Assembly: GCF_024648825.1 (NCBI RefSeq)
Contig: NZ_JANBBE010000008.1
Location: 310,001-374,000, forward strand
Source: Lentzea californiensis
Lineage (GTDB): Bacteria; Actinomycetota; Actinomycetes; Mycobacteriales; Pseudonocardiaceae
Reading direction: 5' to 3'
DNA length: 64,000 nucleotides
Shown: positions 42,687 to 51,318 of the stretch, in pieces
Layout: every line of letters starts with the position of its first letter
Numbering within the stretch: the first letter of the stretch is position 1
Program-made: the position numbers and the translations under genes
Notes under the pieces: generated by a model
What the model saw: only the letters and a program-made list of their open reading frames with translations
Databases searched by the model: none
Told to the model about the DNA's origin: nothing

Positions 42687-43066
42687 TTCCTCTTCCCCCC
42701 AGTGATGATGCGGACGACCGCGACCAGCACGGCCACGCCGACCGCCGCCGCCATCCACGGAAACCCGTTCACGAGCAACGGGACCGCGTCAGCGGCGAAC
42801 TCCTTGCTGCTTGCCCACTGCGCGTACCTCTTCGACTGCCGTTCCCAGGCCGCGTTGCCCACCGCGACGACGACGAACACGAGAGGTGGCGCCGGTGCCA
42901 CCGTCCACAACCCCACCCGGCGAACCAGTGCCGAGGCCACGAGGGTGCCACCCACCAGCCACACGCCGAACGCCCAGCCGAAGTCGCCCCCGTCCACCCA
43001 GACCCCCGTCTGCGTGAACACCGCCAGCATCGCGAGCGCGGCGAGAGTGGGCAGTTGAACCCCCAT
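42647..43066 (-). CDS. DUF6542-like membrane protein
   Basis: 139 residues with four membrane helices (LPTLAALAMLAVFTQTG, FGWAFGVWLVGGTLVASALV, PPLVFVVVAVGNAAW, WMAAAVGVAVLVAVVRII). Helix order and the GWAFGVWLVG motif resemble DUF6542 proteins of actinobacteria, which are of unknown function. ATG at 43066 (GTG at 43072 also possible). Only 34 bp separate it from the divergent LCP gene. Confidence 0.65.
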   Translation of the reverse strand: MGVQLPTLAALAMLAVFTQTGVWVDGGDFGWAFGVWLVGGTLVASALVRRVGLWTVAPAPPLVFVVVAVGNAAWERQSKRYAQWASSKEFAADAVPLLVNGFPWMAAAVGVAVLVAVVRIITGGKRKCRSSSTEPAVDG

Positions 43067-43100
43067 GAACACCTAGAATAGTTCAGGGGGTGTCCTGTTC

Positions 43101-44168
43101 ATGCAATCACGTGTCGGCTATCACCGCACGGTCTTCCTCGTCCTCACGCGCATCGCGTGGGCGGCCCTGAGCGCGGTCGTCCTCGCCGCCTCCGCGTTCG
43201 CCTGGACCACCGTGTCCACCATCTCGGCGGGGGTCGAGCGGTCCTACGCGATCCCGGACGACGCGCCGCGCTCGGAGTCCGGCCGCAACATCCTGATCAT
43301 GGGCCTGACGACCAGGCTGGACCTGCACGGCGAACCGCTGCCGGACGACGTGCTGCGGCGCATGCAGGCGGGCGAGAGCGACCGGGGCGGCTACAACGCG
43401 AACACGCTGATCCTGTTGCACATCCCCGTTTCCGGACCGGCCGTGGCGATGTCCGTGCCCAGGGACAACCTCGTCCCGCTGTCGTCGGGCGGCGAGGGCA
43501 AGATCAAGGAGGCCTACGGGCGCGCCAAGATCGTCGAGGAGGACCGGCTGCGCGCGGCCGGTACGCACGACAAGCGGGAACTGGAACGCGCCGGGCGGGA
43601 GGCCGGGCGCAGGGCCCAGGTGCGGACGGTGTCGTCGTTCCTCAACCAGCCGATCGACCACCTCGTGGAAATTTCGCTGATCGGGTTCTTCCACATCGCC
43701 GAGGGGCTCGGCGGCGTGGACGTGTGCCTGCGCAACGCGACGAAGGACCCGTTGTCCGGCGCGGACTTCCCGGCCGGTCCGCAGCACCTCGACGCGGGCC
43801 AGGCGCTGTCGTTCGTGCGGCAGCGGCACGGGCTGCCCGACGGCGACATCGGCCGGACCAGGCGGCAGCAGGCGTTCCTGTCCGCCGTGACCAAGCGGCT
43901 CAAGGGCGCGGACGTGGGCGCGGTGCAGGCCATGATCGACATGGCCAAGCAGGACGTCGTGCTGGACGCGCGGTTCGACCTGGTCGAGTTCGCCCGCGAC
44001 ATCCCTGCCGAGGTGCGGTTCGACACGCTGCCGATCGAGGGCGGCGCGCACCTGGGCGGGCTCGACGTGAACAGGGTGGACCAGGCCAAGGTGCGGGCGA
44101 AGGTGACCGAACTGGCCAAGGCGCCGCCCCCGCCGCCACCCGGCGACGGCGTTCCCTGCATCGACTAA
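43101..44168 (+). CDS. LytR-CpsA-Psr (LCP) family protein
   Basis: 355 residues, one N-terminal membrane helix (about 15-36), then the extracellular LCP domain: RNILIMGLTTRLD, SDRGGYNANTLILLHIP, VAMSVPRDNLV, LSFVRQRHG and GDIGRTRRQQAFL, which carry the conserved Asp and Arg residues. LCP enzymes transfer lipid-linked polymers (arabinogalactan, teichoic acids) to peptidoglycan. Divergent from the polysaccharide synthase genes, which suggests a role in attaching that polymer. It ends with a Pro-rich tail (APPPPPPGDGVPC). Confidence 0.92.
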   Translation: MQSRVGYHRTVFLVLTRIAWAALSAVVLAASAFAWTTVSTISAGVERSYAIPDDAPRSESGRNILIMGLTTRLDLHGEPLPDDVLRRMQAGESDRGGYNANTLILLHIPVSGPAVAMSVPRDNLVPLSSGGEGKIKEAYGRAKIVEEDRLRAAGTHDKRELERAGREAGRRAQVRTVSSFLNQPIDHLVEISLIGFFHIAEGLGGVDVCLRNATKDPLSGADFPAGPQHLDAGQALSFVRQRHGLPDGDIGRTRRQQAFLSAVTKRLKGADVGAVQAMIDMAKQDVVLDARFDLVEFARDIPAEVRFDTLPIEGGAHLGGLDVNRVDQAKVRAKVTELAKAPPPPPPGDGVPCID

Positions 44169-44181
44169 GCACCTCACACCC

Positions 44182-44238
44182 GGTTGATGAGGGGAGCTTT
44201 CATAAACCTGAGGTTTATGAAAGCTCCCCTCATCAACC
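44182..44238. terminator. 27-bp perfect hairpin between LCP and AAA/LuxR genes
   Basis: The arms 44182-44208 and 44212-44238 are exact reverse complements around the 3-nt loop TGA. The arms are much less GC-rich than the genome (GATGAGGGGAGCTTTCATAA core). It lies between convergent genes, so it works as a bidirectional terminator, but its length and perfection suggest a dispersed palindromic repeat. Confidence 0.85.
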
Positions 44239-44279
44239 GCAGGTTCCCGCCGTTTCGAACAAGAGTTGTGGCCAGGCGC

Positions 44280-46547
44280 TTAGACGCGGCGTTCGGTGAC
44301 CCAGGTGGCGATCTGCGCGCGTGAGCTGAAGCCGAGCTTCTGCAGGATCCGCTCCACGTGCCCCTCCGCGGTCCGCCGCGCGATCACCAGCCTGGCCGCG
44401 ATCTCCTTGTTCGACATGCCACCGGCGATGAGGTCGGCGACCTGCTGCTCACGCCGGGTCAGCGGGGTGAGGGTCAGGACCGGCACCGGGTCCTGCGCCT
44501 GTTCCTCGCCGATCGCGAACGCGATGGCGTCGTCCAGCTCGAGGTCCATGCCCTTGCGGAACACCGCCCGGAACTCCTGCTCGCCGAGCGTGGAGACCGT
44601 CGCGGACTCGCAGTCGCCGTGCGGCGTGCCGAAGTAGCGCGACCCGAACATGGGGTAGCCCACCGACTGCCAGATCTCGTTGGTGGCGCCCAGCAGCGTG
44701 GCCGCGCGCTCCGCGTCGCCCTGCGAGGCGGAGATCCAGGCCAGCAGCTCGATCGCGAGCACGATGCCCAGCAGGTCGTGGAACGAGCGCTTGATCCGCA
44801 GGCACTCGCGGCCGAGCAGGTCGGCGCGGGCCAGGTCGCCGCTGACCCACGCGCACAACGCCAGCACCCAGATCGCGTAGGCCTGCGCCCACAGCTCGCC
44901 GTGCTCCTCGCCGACGGCCTTGGCCTCGACGCAGAGCCGTTCGGCGGAGGCGAAGTCGCGCCGGAACGTCGCCGAGATCGCGAGCTCGATGCCGGCGAGC
45001 ATGGTGTGGCTGTTGACCGTGCCCTGGCTCCGGTACAGGCGCATGGCCTCCTGGAACCCGCTGTCCGCGAGGTCCAGGTCGTCGGCCACCAGGTGCGTGC
45101 AGGCGATGCGGTGGGTCGCGTAGGCGAGCGCGGAGCCGTCGCCGGACTCGACGGCGTATTCGCGGCACTCGTCCAGCATCCGCACCGACGCCGACAGGTC
45201 GCCCTGCAACGTCGAGACGTAGCCGTTGACCCACAGCGCCTTGGCGCGCAGCGGGCCCGGTTTCGCGCTCGCGACGGCGCGGTCGAGCCAGTGGCGGCCC
45301 TCGCCGAGCATGCCGCAGCCCGCCCAGTAGAACCACAGCGTGCTGGCCAGGTGCACGCAGTGCTCGCCGCCGTGGTCGAAGCAGAAGTCCAGGGCGGACC
45401 GCAGATTCCCCTGTTCCAGGCGGGTGCGCGTGAAGATCTGCGGCTGGGCCGGCCCGAACCACTCCTCTTCGCGGCGCTCGGCCCACTCGATGAAGTGGTC
45501 GCGGTGCCGTTCGCGCATCACCTGTTCGCGACCGGCGTCGCGCAGCTTCCCCAGACCGTACTGGCGCAACGGCTCCAGCAGCCGGAAGCGGGTGCCGGAC
45601 GGGTGCTGCTCGGCCACCACGACGGACTTGTCGACCAGGCCCATCAGCGCGTGCATGACCTCCTCGCGAGGGACGCTGTCGCCGGAGCAGACGCGTTCCG
45701 CGGCCTCCAGGTCGAACGTGCCGGAGAACACCGACGCCCGCGCCCACAGGATCTGCTCGGACCGCGTGCACAGGTGGAAGCTCCAGTCCACCGCGGCGTG
45801 CAACGTCTGGTGGCGCGGGTCGCCGCCGCGCTTGCCGTCCGAGAGCACCCGGAAGGTGTTGTCCAATCTGGACGACAAGTGGTCGAGGCCCAACACGCGC
45901 AGGCGCACCGCGGCCAGTTCGATGGCCAGCGGGATTCCACCGAGCAGCGCGCAGATCTGGCTGACCTGCCCGTGGTTGCGCGCGTCGAGGACGAATCCGG
46001 GGTCGACGGCGGCGGCCCGTTCGGCGAACAACGCCAGCGCCGGGTCCTGCGCCAGGGGCGTGACCTGCCAGAGGTGTTCGCCGTCGACGCCCAGGCGTTC
46101 GCGGCTGGTGACGAGCACGCGCAGGCCGGGAACCCCGCGCAGCAGCGCGTCCACGAGGTCCGCGGTCGCCCCGATGACGTGCTCGCAGTTGTCCAGGACC
46201 ATCAGCATCTGCCGGTCGCGCAGGTGTTCCACCAGGACGGTGCGGTGCATGCGGACCGTGTCGTCGTGGATGCCGAGCTGTTCCAGAACCGTGTGCACGA
46301 CCAGTTCCGGGTCGGTGACGACGCCCAGGTCGACGAACCACACCCCGTCGCGGAACGCCCTGCTCGTCTCGGCGGCAGCACGCAACGCCAGCCTCGTCTT
46401 GCCGACGCCACCGACACCCGTCAGAGTGACGAGGCGCGACTCGGACAGCAGCCTCCTCACCTCGGCGACATCGTGCTTGCGGCCGACGAAAGTAGTTGTG
46501 TCAGCAGGCAAATTGCCTTTGCGACCTGGGTACAGCGAACCGCCCAC
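44280..46547 (-). CDS. AAA/NB-ARC ATPase regulator with LuxR-type HTH
   Basis: 755 residues. N-terminal ATPase: LTGVGGVGKTRLALRAAAE (about 42-60), MLMVLDNCEHV (Walker B), VLVTSRERLGV (sensor). A helical TPR-like middle, then a C-terminal LuxR HTH (LTRREQQVADLIAGGMSNKEIAARLVIARRTAEGHV, about 695-730). Related to large ATP-binding regulators of actinobacteria, close to the predicted regulator type named for AfsR/LAL hybrids. Target unknown. ATG at 46547; divergent from the STAS gene. Confidence 0.9.
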   Translation of the reverse strand: MGGSLYPGRKGNLPADTTTFVGRKHDVAEVRRLLSESRLVTLTGVGGVGKTRLALRAAAETSRAFRDGVWFVDLGVVTDPELVVHTVLEQLGIHDDTVRMHRTVLVEHLRDRQMLMVLDNCEHVIGATADLVDALLRGVPGLRVLVTSRERLGVDGEHLWQVTPLAQDPALALFAERAAAVDPGFVLDARNHGQVSQICALLGGIPLAIELAAVRLRVLGLDHLSSRLDNTFRVLSDGKRGGDPRHQTLHAAVDWSFHLCTRSEQILWARASVFSGTFDLEAAERVCSGDSVPREEVMHALMGLVDKSVVVAEQHPSGTRFRLLEPLRQYGLGKLRDAGREQVMRERHRDHFIEWAERREEEWFGPAQPQIFTRTRLEQGNLRSALDFCFDHGGEHCVHLASTLWFYWAGCGMLGEGRHWLDRAVASAKPGPLRAKALWVNGYVSTLQGDLSASVRMLDECREYAVESGDGSALAYATHRIACTHLVADDLDLADSGFQEAMRLYRSQGTVNSHTMLAGIELAISATFRRDFASAERLCVEAKAVGEEHGELWAQAYAIWVLALCAWVSGDLARADLLGRECLRIKRSFHDLLGIVLAIELLAWISASQGDAERAATLLGATNEIWQSVGYPMFGSRYFGTPHGDCESATVSTLGEQEFRAVFRKGMDLELDDAIAFAIGEEQAQDPVPVLTLTPLTRREQQVADLIAGGMSNKEIAARLVIARRTAEGHVERILQKLGFSSRAQIATWVTERRV

Positions 46548-46698
46548 AGCCGCACCCTAGGTCTGCTCGATCTCCCGCTGCAATGCGGTCCCCCGGAGGT
46601 ACCAACGCTGAAACACGGGTAGTTACCCCCTAGGGCGCATCCGGTCACCGCGCCAGTCTTGGAGGCTTGGGGACGTGGCCGCGGGAGGGGACGGGATC

Positions 46699-47475
46699 AT
46701 GGCCGGTAGCAGCCTCGAGGTCGACCTCCGCGAGCAGAACGGCGTGCTCGTCGTCCGGTTCAGCGGACGGCTCGACTGGGCGACGTACATGCGCGCGCAG
46801 GACGTGTTGCTCGACCACGCCACCAAGGAGCTCGTCGGAGTCGTGGTGGAGCTGGACGAGCTCGTCGCCGAGTCCCCCGCACTGCTCGTGCTGTTCGACG
46901 TCGTGTGGCTGTCCGCGGTGCGCTGGCCTGGCATCTCGCTGAGCATCGTCGTCAGCGACCACCGGCTGCGCTCCACGCTGGAGTCGCGCGGACTCCCCCG
47001 GCACATCCCGATGTACTCGACGACCTCGGCCGCGGTGGGCGCGGTCGTGCGCCTCAAGCACGAGGACCGGGTGGACGCGCCGCTGCCGACGTGCCGCTGC
47101 CTGCCCCACGTGGCCGAGCGGATCACCGAACGCGCCTGCGAGCGGTGGGGCGTCCAGGCGATGCTCGACGTCGCACCTCAGGTGGCCGTCGAGCTCGTGT
47201 CGCACGTCGAGGACGACGGCCCTCTCGCGCTGCTGCTGCGCATGCGTGGGGACAAGTTGTCCGTCGCCGTGCGCACGACCGCACGTCTCGACCTCAAGCA
47301 GTGGCACATCATGCGGCACAACGTCGCGTCCATCGCCGTCTGCAACTTCACGATGGGCGAGACACCGGCCGGGGGCGGACGACAGGTCATCTGGGCCCTG
47401 CTCGACGTGCCGGAGGACAGCCGCCGGCCGCCGATCCACCTTCCGGAGACCGCCGTCTTCACCCGTCAGGCTTAA
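46699..47475 (+). CDS. STAS-domain protein with C-terminal region of unknown fold
   Basis: 258 residues. N-terminal STAS-like domain (LEVDLREQNGVLVVRFSGRLDW to about residue 105), but without the usual DSxG phosphorylation serine motif. The C-terminal half (CRCLPHVAERITERACERWG..., VELVSHVEDDGPLALLLRMRGDKLSVAVRTT) looks like a reduced anti-sigma-factor kinase (HATPase) fold lacking clear N and G boxes. ATG at 46699 with GGAGGGG upstream preferred over GTG 46675. It probably belongs to a partner-switching network. Confidence 0.7.
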   Translation: MAGSSLEVDLREQNGVLVVRFSGRLDWATYMRAQDVLLDHATKELVGVVVELDELVAESPALLVLFDVVWLSAVRWPGISLSIVVSDHRLRSTLESRGLPRHIPMYSTTSAAVGAVVRLKHEDRVDAPLPTCRCLPHVAERITERACERWGVQAMLDVAPQVAVELVSHVEDDGPLALLLRMRGDKLSVAVRTTARLDLKQWHIMRHNVASIAVCNFTMGETPAGGGRQVIWALLDVPEDSRRPPIHLPETAVFTRQA

Positions 47476-47515
47476 CGCTTCCGGGTCGTTCTGCGGGGCC
47501 GTTCTACTGCCGGTT

Positions 47516-47755
47516 CTACCGGGCGTGCGTCGCCGCGACGCTCGTGCGGTAGGCCCTGAGGAACTGGCGGTCCGCTGACGCTTCGGACGAGTCGACACAC
47601 TGGTGCAACCAGCAACGATGCAGAGCGCATGTCACCCGTGAACAGGGGTCGAGGCCCAGCTGCTCGGCCAGGTCCTCGGCATTGAGCACCGCTATCAGCG
47701 TCGTGTCCTCCGCCTCGGAGGAGGTCACCAGCCGCAGGTGCGCGCGTCGCCTCAT
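47516..47755 (-). CDS. Small Cys/His-rich protein, unknown function
   Basis: 79 residues. LNAEDLAEQLGLDPCSRVTCALHRCWLHQCVDSS carries four Cys and two His in about 20 residues, a possible metal site, with a basic tail. Similar short proteins seem common in Pseudonocardiales, but I cannot name a family. ATG at 47755 with AAAGGAG 11 bases upstream. Divergent from the TPR gene at 47914. Confidence 0.55.
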   Translation of the reverse strand: MRRRAHLRLVTSSEAEDTTLIAVLNAEDLAEQLGLDPCSRVTCALHRCWLHQCVDSSEASADRQFLRAYRTSVAATHAR

Positions 47756-47913
47756 GACCCAAGCCTGCTCCTTTGGGCTTCGTCCTGCCTACCCGCATTA
47801 ATACCTGCTCAATCCCCATTTTCGGACAATTCCACGCGACAACGGGCCCCTTCTCAGCCGGACCTGGGCGCCCTACGCTCGGGTTTCACAAGGCGGCGCA
47901 GGAGGTGTGCTCC

Positions 47914-48786
47914 ATGGCGGATCCTGCGTACTTCCCTCCCCCGCACTCCAGTCGCATCGGCGCGAGCGATGTGGAGCAGCTGGAGTCGCAGACCCGTTCG
48001 CTGCGGTCGGTGGACTACCAGTACGGCGGAGGGGCGTGCCGCGACGCCGTGGTGGTGCGGATCTACTGGGCGCAGCAGCTGCTGGCCGCCGAAGCCTCCG
48101 ACGAGGTGCGGGCACGGCTGTTGTCCGCGGTCGCGGATCTGCACAACCTGGCCGGGTGGACGTCGTTCGACAGCGGTCAGGTCGGGGCGGCGTACCACCA
48201 TTTCGACCGTGCACTGGACTTCGCGCGTCACGACGAAGACCTGATCACCAACATCGTTTACCGGCGTGGGCGCGTGCATCTGCACCACGGCGCACCGGGC
48301 GATGCGCTGGCTTACTTCCAAAGAGGTGCTTTCGCGCCGTTGGCGGCGAGCATCATGTACGCGAACGAGGCGTGGGCGTACGCGTACCAGACCCGTTCCG
48401 AAGAGGCGTTGCGCGCGTTGGGGAAGGCTCAGGACTCGTTCGCGTCCGCGGACCTGTCGCGCGTGCCCGACTGGGCGCGGTTCCACGACGAGACCGACCT
48501 GACGGCGATGGCCGGCACGATCCACACCGAGCTCGGCGACACCCGTGCCGCGGTTCCCGCTCTGCTGGCGGCGATCGAGAACTTCGGGCCGGCGATGGCG
48601 CGCAGCCGGACGTTCTGCCTGATCTCCCTGGCCACGTGCCACTTCCTCGACGGCGACTTCGACGAGGGACGGACCGTGGGGACGCGGGCGATGAGCGCGG
48701 CGGAGGAGCTGAAGTCGGAGCGGGTGTGGGACCGGATGCGCCCGATGACGCAGGCGGCGGCCGTGCGCGGGATAGCCCTGCGTTGA
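47914..48786 (+). CDS. TPR protein, paralogue of the 37257-38216 gene
   Basis: 290 residues. Shares with the other copy LRSVDYQYGGGACRDA, LLSAVADLHNLAGWTSFDSG, YRRGRVHLHHGAPGDALAYFQRG and ANEAWAYAY, in the same order. No DNA-binding domain. The ATG at 47914 has GGAGG at 47901-47905; upstream in-frame codons lack support. Two HTH-less copies in one 64-kb window suggest an expanded family of sensing or adaptor proteins. Confidence 0.75.
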   Translation: MADPAYFPPPHSSRIGASDVEQLESQTRSLRSVDYQYGGGACRDAVVVRIYWAQQLLAAEASDEVRARLLSAVADLHNLAGWTSFDSGQVGAAYHHFDRALDFARHDEDLITNIVYRRGRVHLHHGAPGDALAYFQRGAFAPLAASIMYANEAWAYAYQTRSEEALRALGKAQDSFASADLSRVPDWARFHDETDLTAMAGTIHTELGDTRAAVPALLAAIENFGPAMARSRTFCLISLATCHFLDGDFDEGRTVGTRAMSAAEELKSERVWDRMRPMTQAAAVRGIALR

Positions 48787-48850
48787 TCTTTGCAGAACCC
48801 GAACATTGGGCGGACCTCGTCCTGACGATGGCCGGTCATCGTTCTGTGCC

Positions 48851-49213
48851 ATGAACATTTCGCGAATCGGTGGGCTCGTGGCGGGAATGCTGCTGCTGGG
48901 CGCGGGGACCGCGTCGGCGCAGGAACCGATCACGATCAGCCCGGAGAAGGTGCAGCAGATCTGCTCGAACCGCGTCCCGCGCGTCGAGGCCAAGGTCAAG
49001 GCGCTGACCGACAGGATCAACGGCGGCGCGGAGACGCTCGGCTCGAAGAAGTGGATCGAGCAGAAGGCCGCGGACGCCCGCAAGGCCGGCAACACGGCGC
49101 GTGCGGACGTGCTCGACGCGCGGCTGAAGCTACGGGACGCGCAGCTCGTGAAGCTGGCGAAGTCCGGTGAGCGCGTCGCCAAGTTCAAGTCCGAGCACTG
49201 CGGGTCGAAGTGA
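48851..49213 (+). CDS. Secreted helical protein, unknown function
   Basis: 120 residues. The signal peptide MNISRIGGLVAGMLLLGAGTASA is cut before QEP. The mature part is predicted coiled-coil (VEAKVKALTDRINGGAETLG, ARADVLDARLKLRDAQLVKLA) with two cysteines (QQICSNR, SEHCGSK) that may form a disulphide. First of four tightly coupled genes leading to the two-component system, so it may be its extracellular sensor partner or target. Confidence 0.7.
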   Translation: MNISRIGGLVAGMLLLGAGTASAQEPITISPEKVQQICSNRVPRVEAKVKALTDRINGGAETLGSKKWIEQKAADARKAGNTARADVLDARLKLRDAQLVKLAKSGERVAKFKSEHCGSK

Positions 49214-49341
49214 GGTGGGCGGCCGCGGTCGTTCTGCTGTTCGCCCTGACGGCGTGCCGGGGCGAGGAGCCGGCGCCGGACCTCGATGATGTGGAATCAA
49301 CGCTGAACAGCATCGAGTCGGACATCAACCAGCCGGGGTGA
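49210..49341 (+). CDS. Tiny lipoprotein (43 residues)
   Basis: GTG at 49210 overlaps the previous stop (GTGA). MRWAAAVVLLFALTACRGEE is a lipoprotein signal peptide with lipobox LTAC; the mature lipid-anchored peptide has only 28 residues and is acidic (PDLDDVESTLNSIESDINQP). It ends four bases before the response regulator start. A signal sequence with lipobox in the right frame and coupling on both sides makes it a real gene despite its size. Confidence 0.75.
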   Translation: MRWAAAVVLLFALTACRGEEPAPDLDDVESTLNSIESDINQPG

Positions 49342-49345
49342 ACGC

Positions 49346-50017
49346 GTGGAACGTGGCCTGGTGCTCGTCGTGGAGGACGAACCGGCGATCGCCGAGTTGA
49401 TGGCGCTGTACCTGCGGCGCGACGGCTTCGGCGTGCACCTGGAATCCTCGGGGGACGCGGCACTGGCCGCGGTCCGCTCGCTCTCGCCCGTGGCGGTGGT
49501 GCTGGACGTCGGCCTGCCCGTGCTGAACGGCATCGAGGTCTGCCGGGCCCTGCGCGCGGCCGGTGACTGGACGCCGGTGCTGTTCGTGACGGCCCGCGAC
49601 GACGAGGTGGACCGCTTGCTCGGGCTGGAACTGGGCGCCGACGACTACATCACCAAGCCCTTCAGCCCGCGCGAACTGGCCCTGCGCGTGCGAACGGTGC
49701 TGCGTCGTTCGTCTGGCACCGTATCGGACGTTCTGCAGGTGGGTTCCGTACGGCTCGACGTCGGCGAACGGCGCGCGTTCGCCGGTGCCACAGAGGTCTC
49801 GCTGACCTCGACGGAGTTCGGACTGCTTTCGCACCTGATGAGAAATCCACGCCAGGTGTTCTCGCGAGAGCAACTTCTCTCTGCCGTGTGGGGGTATTCG
49901 TCTGTGGCCGGCACACGAACCGTCGACGTCCACGTGGCCCAGCTACGCGCCAAGTTCGGTCCGCTCAGTCCAATTCGGACAGTGCGTGGCGTCGGCTACT
50001 CAGCGGACGCGTCGTGA
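49346..50017 (+). CDS. Response regulator, OmpR/PhoB type
   Basis: 223 residues: receiver domain with acidic pair VVEDE (7-11), phospho-acceptor Asp in VVLDVGLP (about 52), Thr in VLFVTARDD and Lys in ITKPFSP; then a winged helix (about 125-220; LTSTEFGLLSHLMRNPRQVF, TRTVDVHVAQLRAKFG). GTG at 49346 just after the lipoprotein stop. The sensor kinase overlaps its stop by four bases. Confidence 0.94.
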   Translation: MERGLVLVVEDEPAIAELMALYLRRDGFGVHLESSGDAALAAVRSLSPVAVVLDVGLPVLNGIEVCRALRAAGDWTPVLFVTARDDEVDRLLGLELGADDYITKPFSPRELALRVRTVLRRSSGTVSDVLQVGSVRLDVGERRAFAGATEVSLTSTEFGLLSHLMRNPRQVFSREQLLSAVWGYSSVAGTRTVDVHVAQLRAKFGPLSPIRTVRGVGYSADAS

Positions 50018-51315
50018 ACCTCGCGGGCAGAATCGCGTTGCTGTGCCTGGGAGTTGCATTCGTGGCCGTGACCGTGGCGGGCTTCGTGTCGATCCGTCTG
50101 GTGCTCTCGACGTCGCAGCAGGTGAGCCGTGAGTTCCTGCGCTCCCAGGCCGACGTGGTGGCGGGCCAGATCTCGAACGACCGCGTCGAGCAGATCCTGG
50201 AGGGCCAGGACATCGCGATCGTCCGGATCACCGCGTCCGGTGACGTCACCGGCACCGACCGCGCCGCCGTCCGCGCGGTCCGTGCCGTCGACTACCGCGG
50301 TGTGCTGTCGGGTTCTGCCGTGTCCGGGGTGAGCGGCCGTCTGAACGTGGAAGCCCGTCCGTCGGGGGCGGGCGGCTTCGCCCTGGTGCAGAAGACCGAG
50401 ACCAGCGGCACCTACCGCAAACTGGTGCGGAACATCCTCGGCGCCCTGGGCATAGGCCTGGCCGTCGCCTGCCTGGCAGGCCTGGCCCTGGGCACCTTCC
50501 TCGCCCGCCCGCTGCGCCGGGTCGCCTCGGTCGCCCACTCGATGAGCGCGGGCCGCCGCGACCTGAGAGTCCCCACCTCCGGCACCCACGAGCTGGCCGA
50601 GGTGAGCCAGGCGGTGAACTCCCTGGCGGACGCGTTGCAGCGCAGCGAGTCCCGGCAACGCGACTTCCTGCTCTCCGTGTCCCACGAACTGCGCACACCC
50701 CTGACCGCCGTCACGGGCTTCGCCGAATCCCTGGCGGACGGCGTGGTCTCCGGTGCACAGGTGGCCCCGGTGGGCACCGTGATCCTGGAGGAGTCCCGCC
50801 GCCTGGACCGCCTGGTCACCGACCTCCTGGACCTGGCCCGCCTCGGCGCGGACGACTTCCGCCTGGACATGGCCGCGATCTCCCTGGAACCGGTGGTCCG
50901 CTCGGCCGCCGAGGTGTGGCACGCCCGCTGCCACGCCCGCGGAGTGCGGTTCGCGCTGGAGGTCTCGTCCTCACCGGTGGTGTGGGCGGACGCGCGCCGC
51001 CTGCGCCAGGTCATCGACGGCCTGCTGGAGAACGCCCTGCGCGTCACCCCGGCCGGCCGCCCGGTCGTGCTCGCCCTGTCCTCCGTGCTGGAGGTGCGGG
51101 ACGGCGGCCCCGGCCTGGCCTCCGAGGACTACCCCGTGGCGTTCGACCGCGGCGTGCTGCACGCGCGGTACCAGGACTCGCGGCCGGTCGGGACCGGTGT
51201 GGGGCTCGCGCTGGTGCACGGGCTGGTGACGCGGATGGGCGGAACGATCGTGGCAGGACCGGCGGCGGAGGGCGGCGCGGCGTTCACCGTGACGCTGCGG
51301 CCGGGCGACCTGTGA
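50014..51315 (+). CDS. Sensor histidine kinase
   Basis: 433 residues. Two membrane helices (about 8-30 and 145-168) enclose an extracellular sensor of about 115 residues; HAMP (about 170-222); H box SVSHELRTPLTAV with the phosphorylated His (about 229); N box IDGLLENALRV; G box VRDGGPGLASEDY and GTGVGLALVHGL. GTG at 50014 overlaps the regulator stop. Stimulus unknown; the secreted protein and tiny lipoprotein encoded upstream may take part in sensing. Confidence 0.93.
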   Translation: MNLAGRIALLCLGVAFVAVTVAGFVSIRLVLSTSQQVSREFLRSQADVVAGQISNDRVEQILEGQDIAIVRITASGDVTGTDRAAVRAVRAVDYRGVLSGSAVSGVSGRLNVEARPSGAGGFALVQKTETSGTYRKLVRNILGALGIGLAVACLAGLALGTFLARPLRRVASVAHSMSAGRRDLRVPTSGTHELAEVSQAVNSLADALQRSESRQRDFLLSVSHELRTPLTAVTGFAESLADGVVSGAQVAPVGTVILEESRRLDRLVTDLLDLARLGADDFRLDMAAISLEPVVRSAAEVWHARCHARGVRFALEVSSSPVVWADARRLRQVIDGLLENALRVTPAGRPVVLALSSVLEVRDGGPGLASEDYPVAFDRGVLHARYQDSRPVGTGVGLALVHGLVTRMGGTIVAGPAAEGGAAFTVTLRPGDL

Positions 51316-51318
51316 CGG

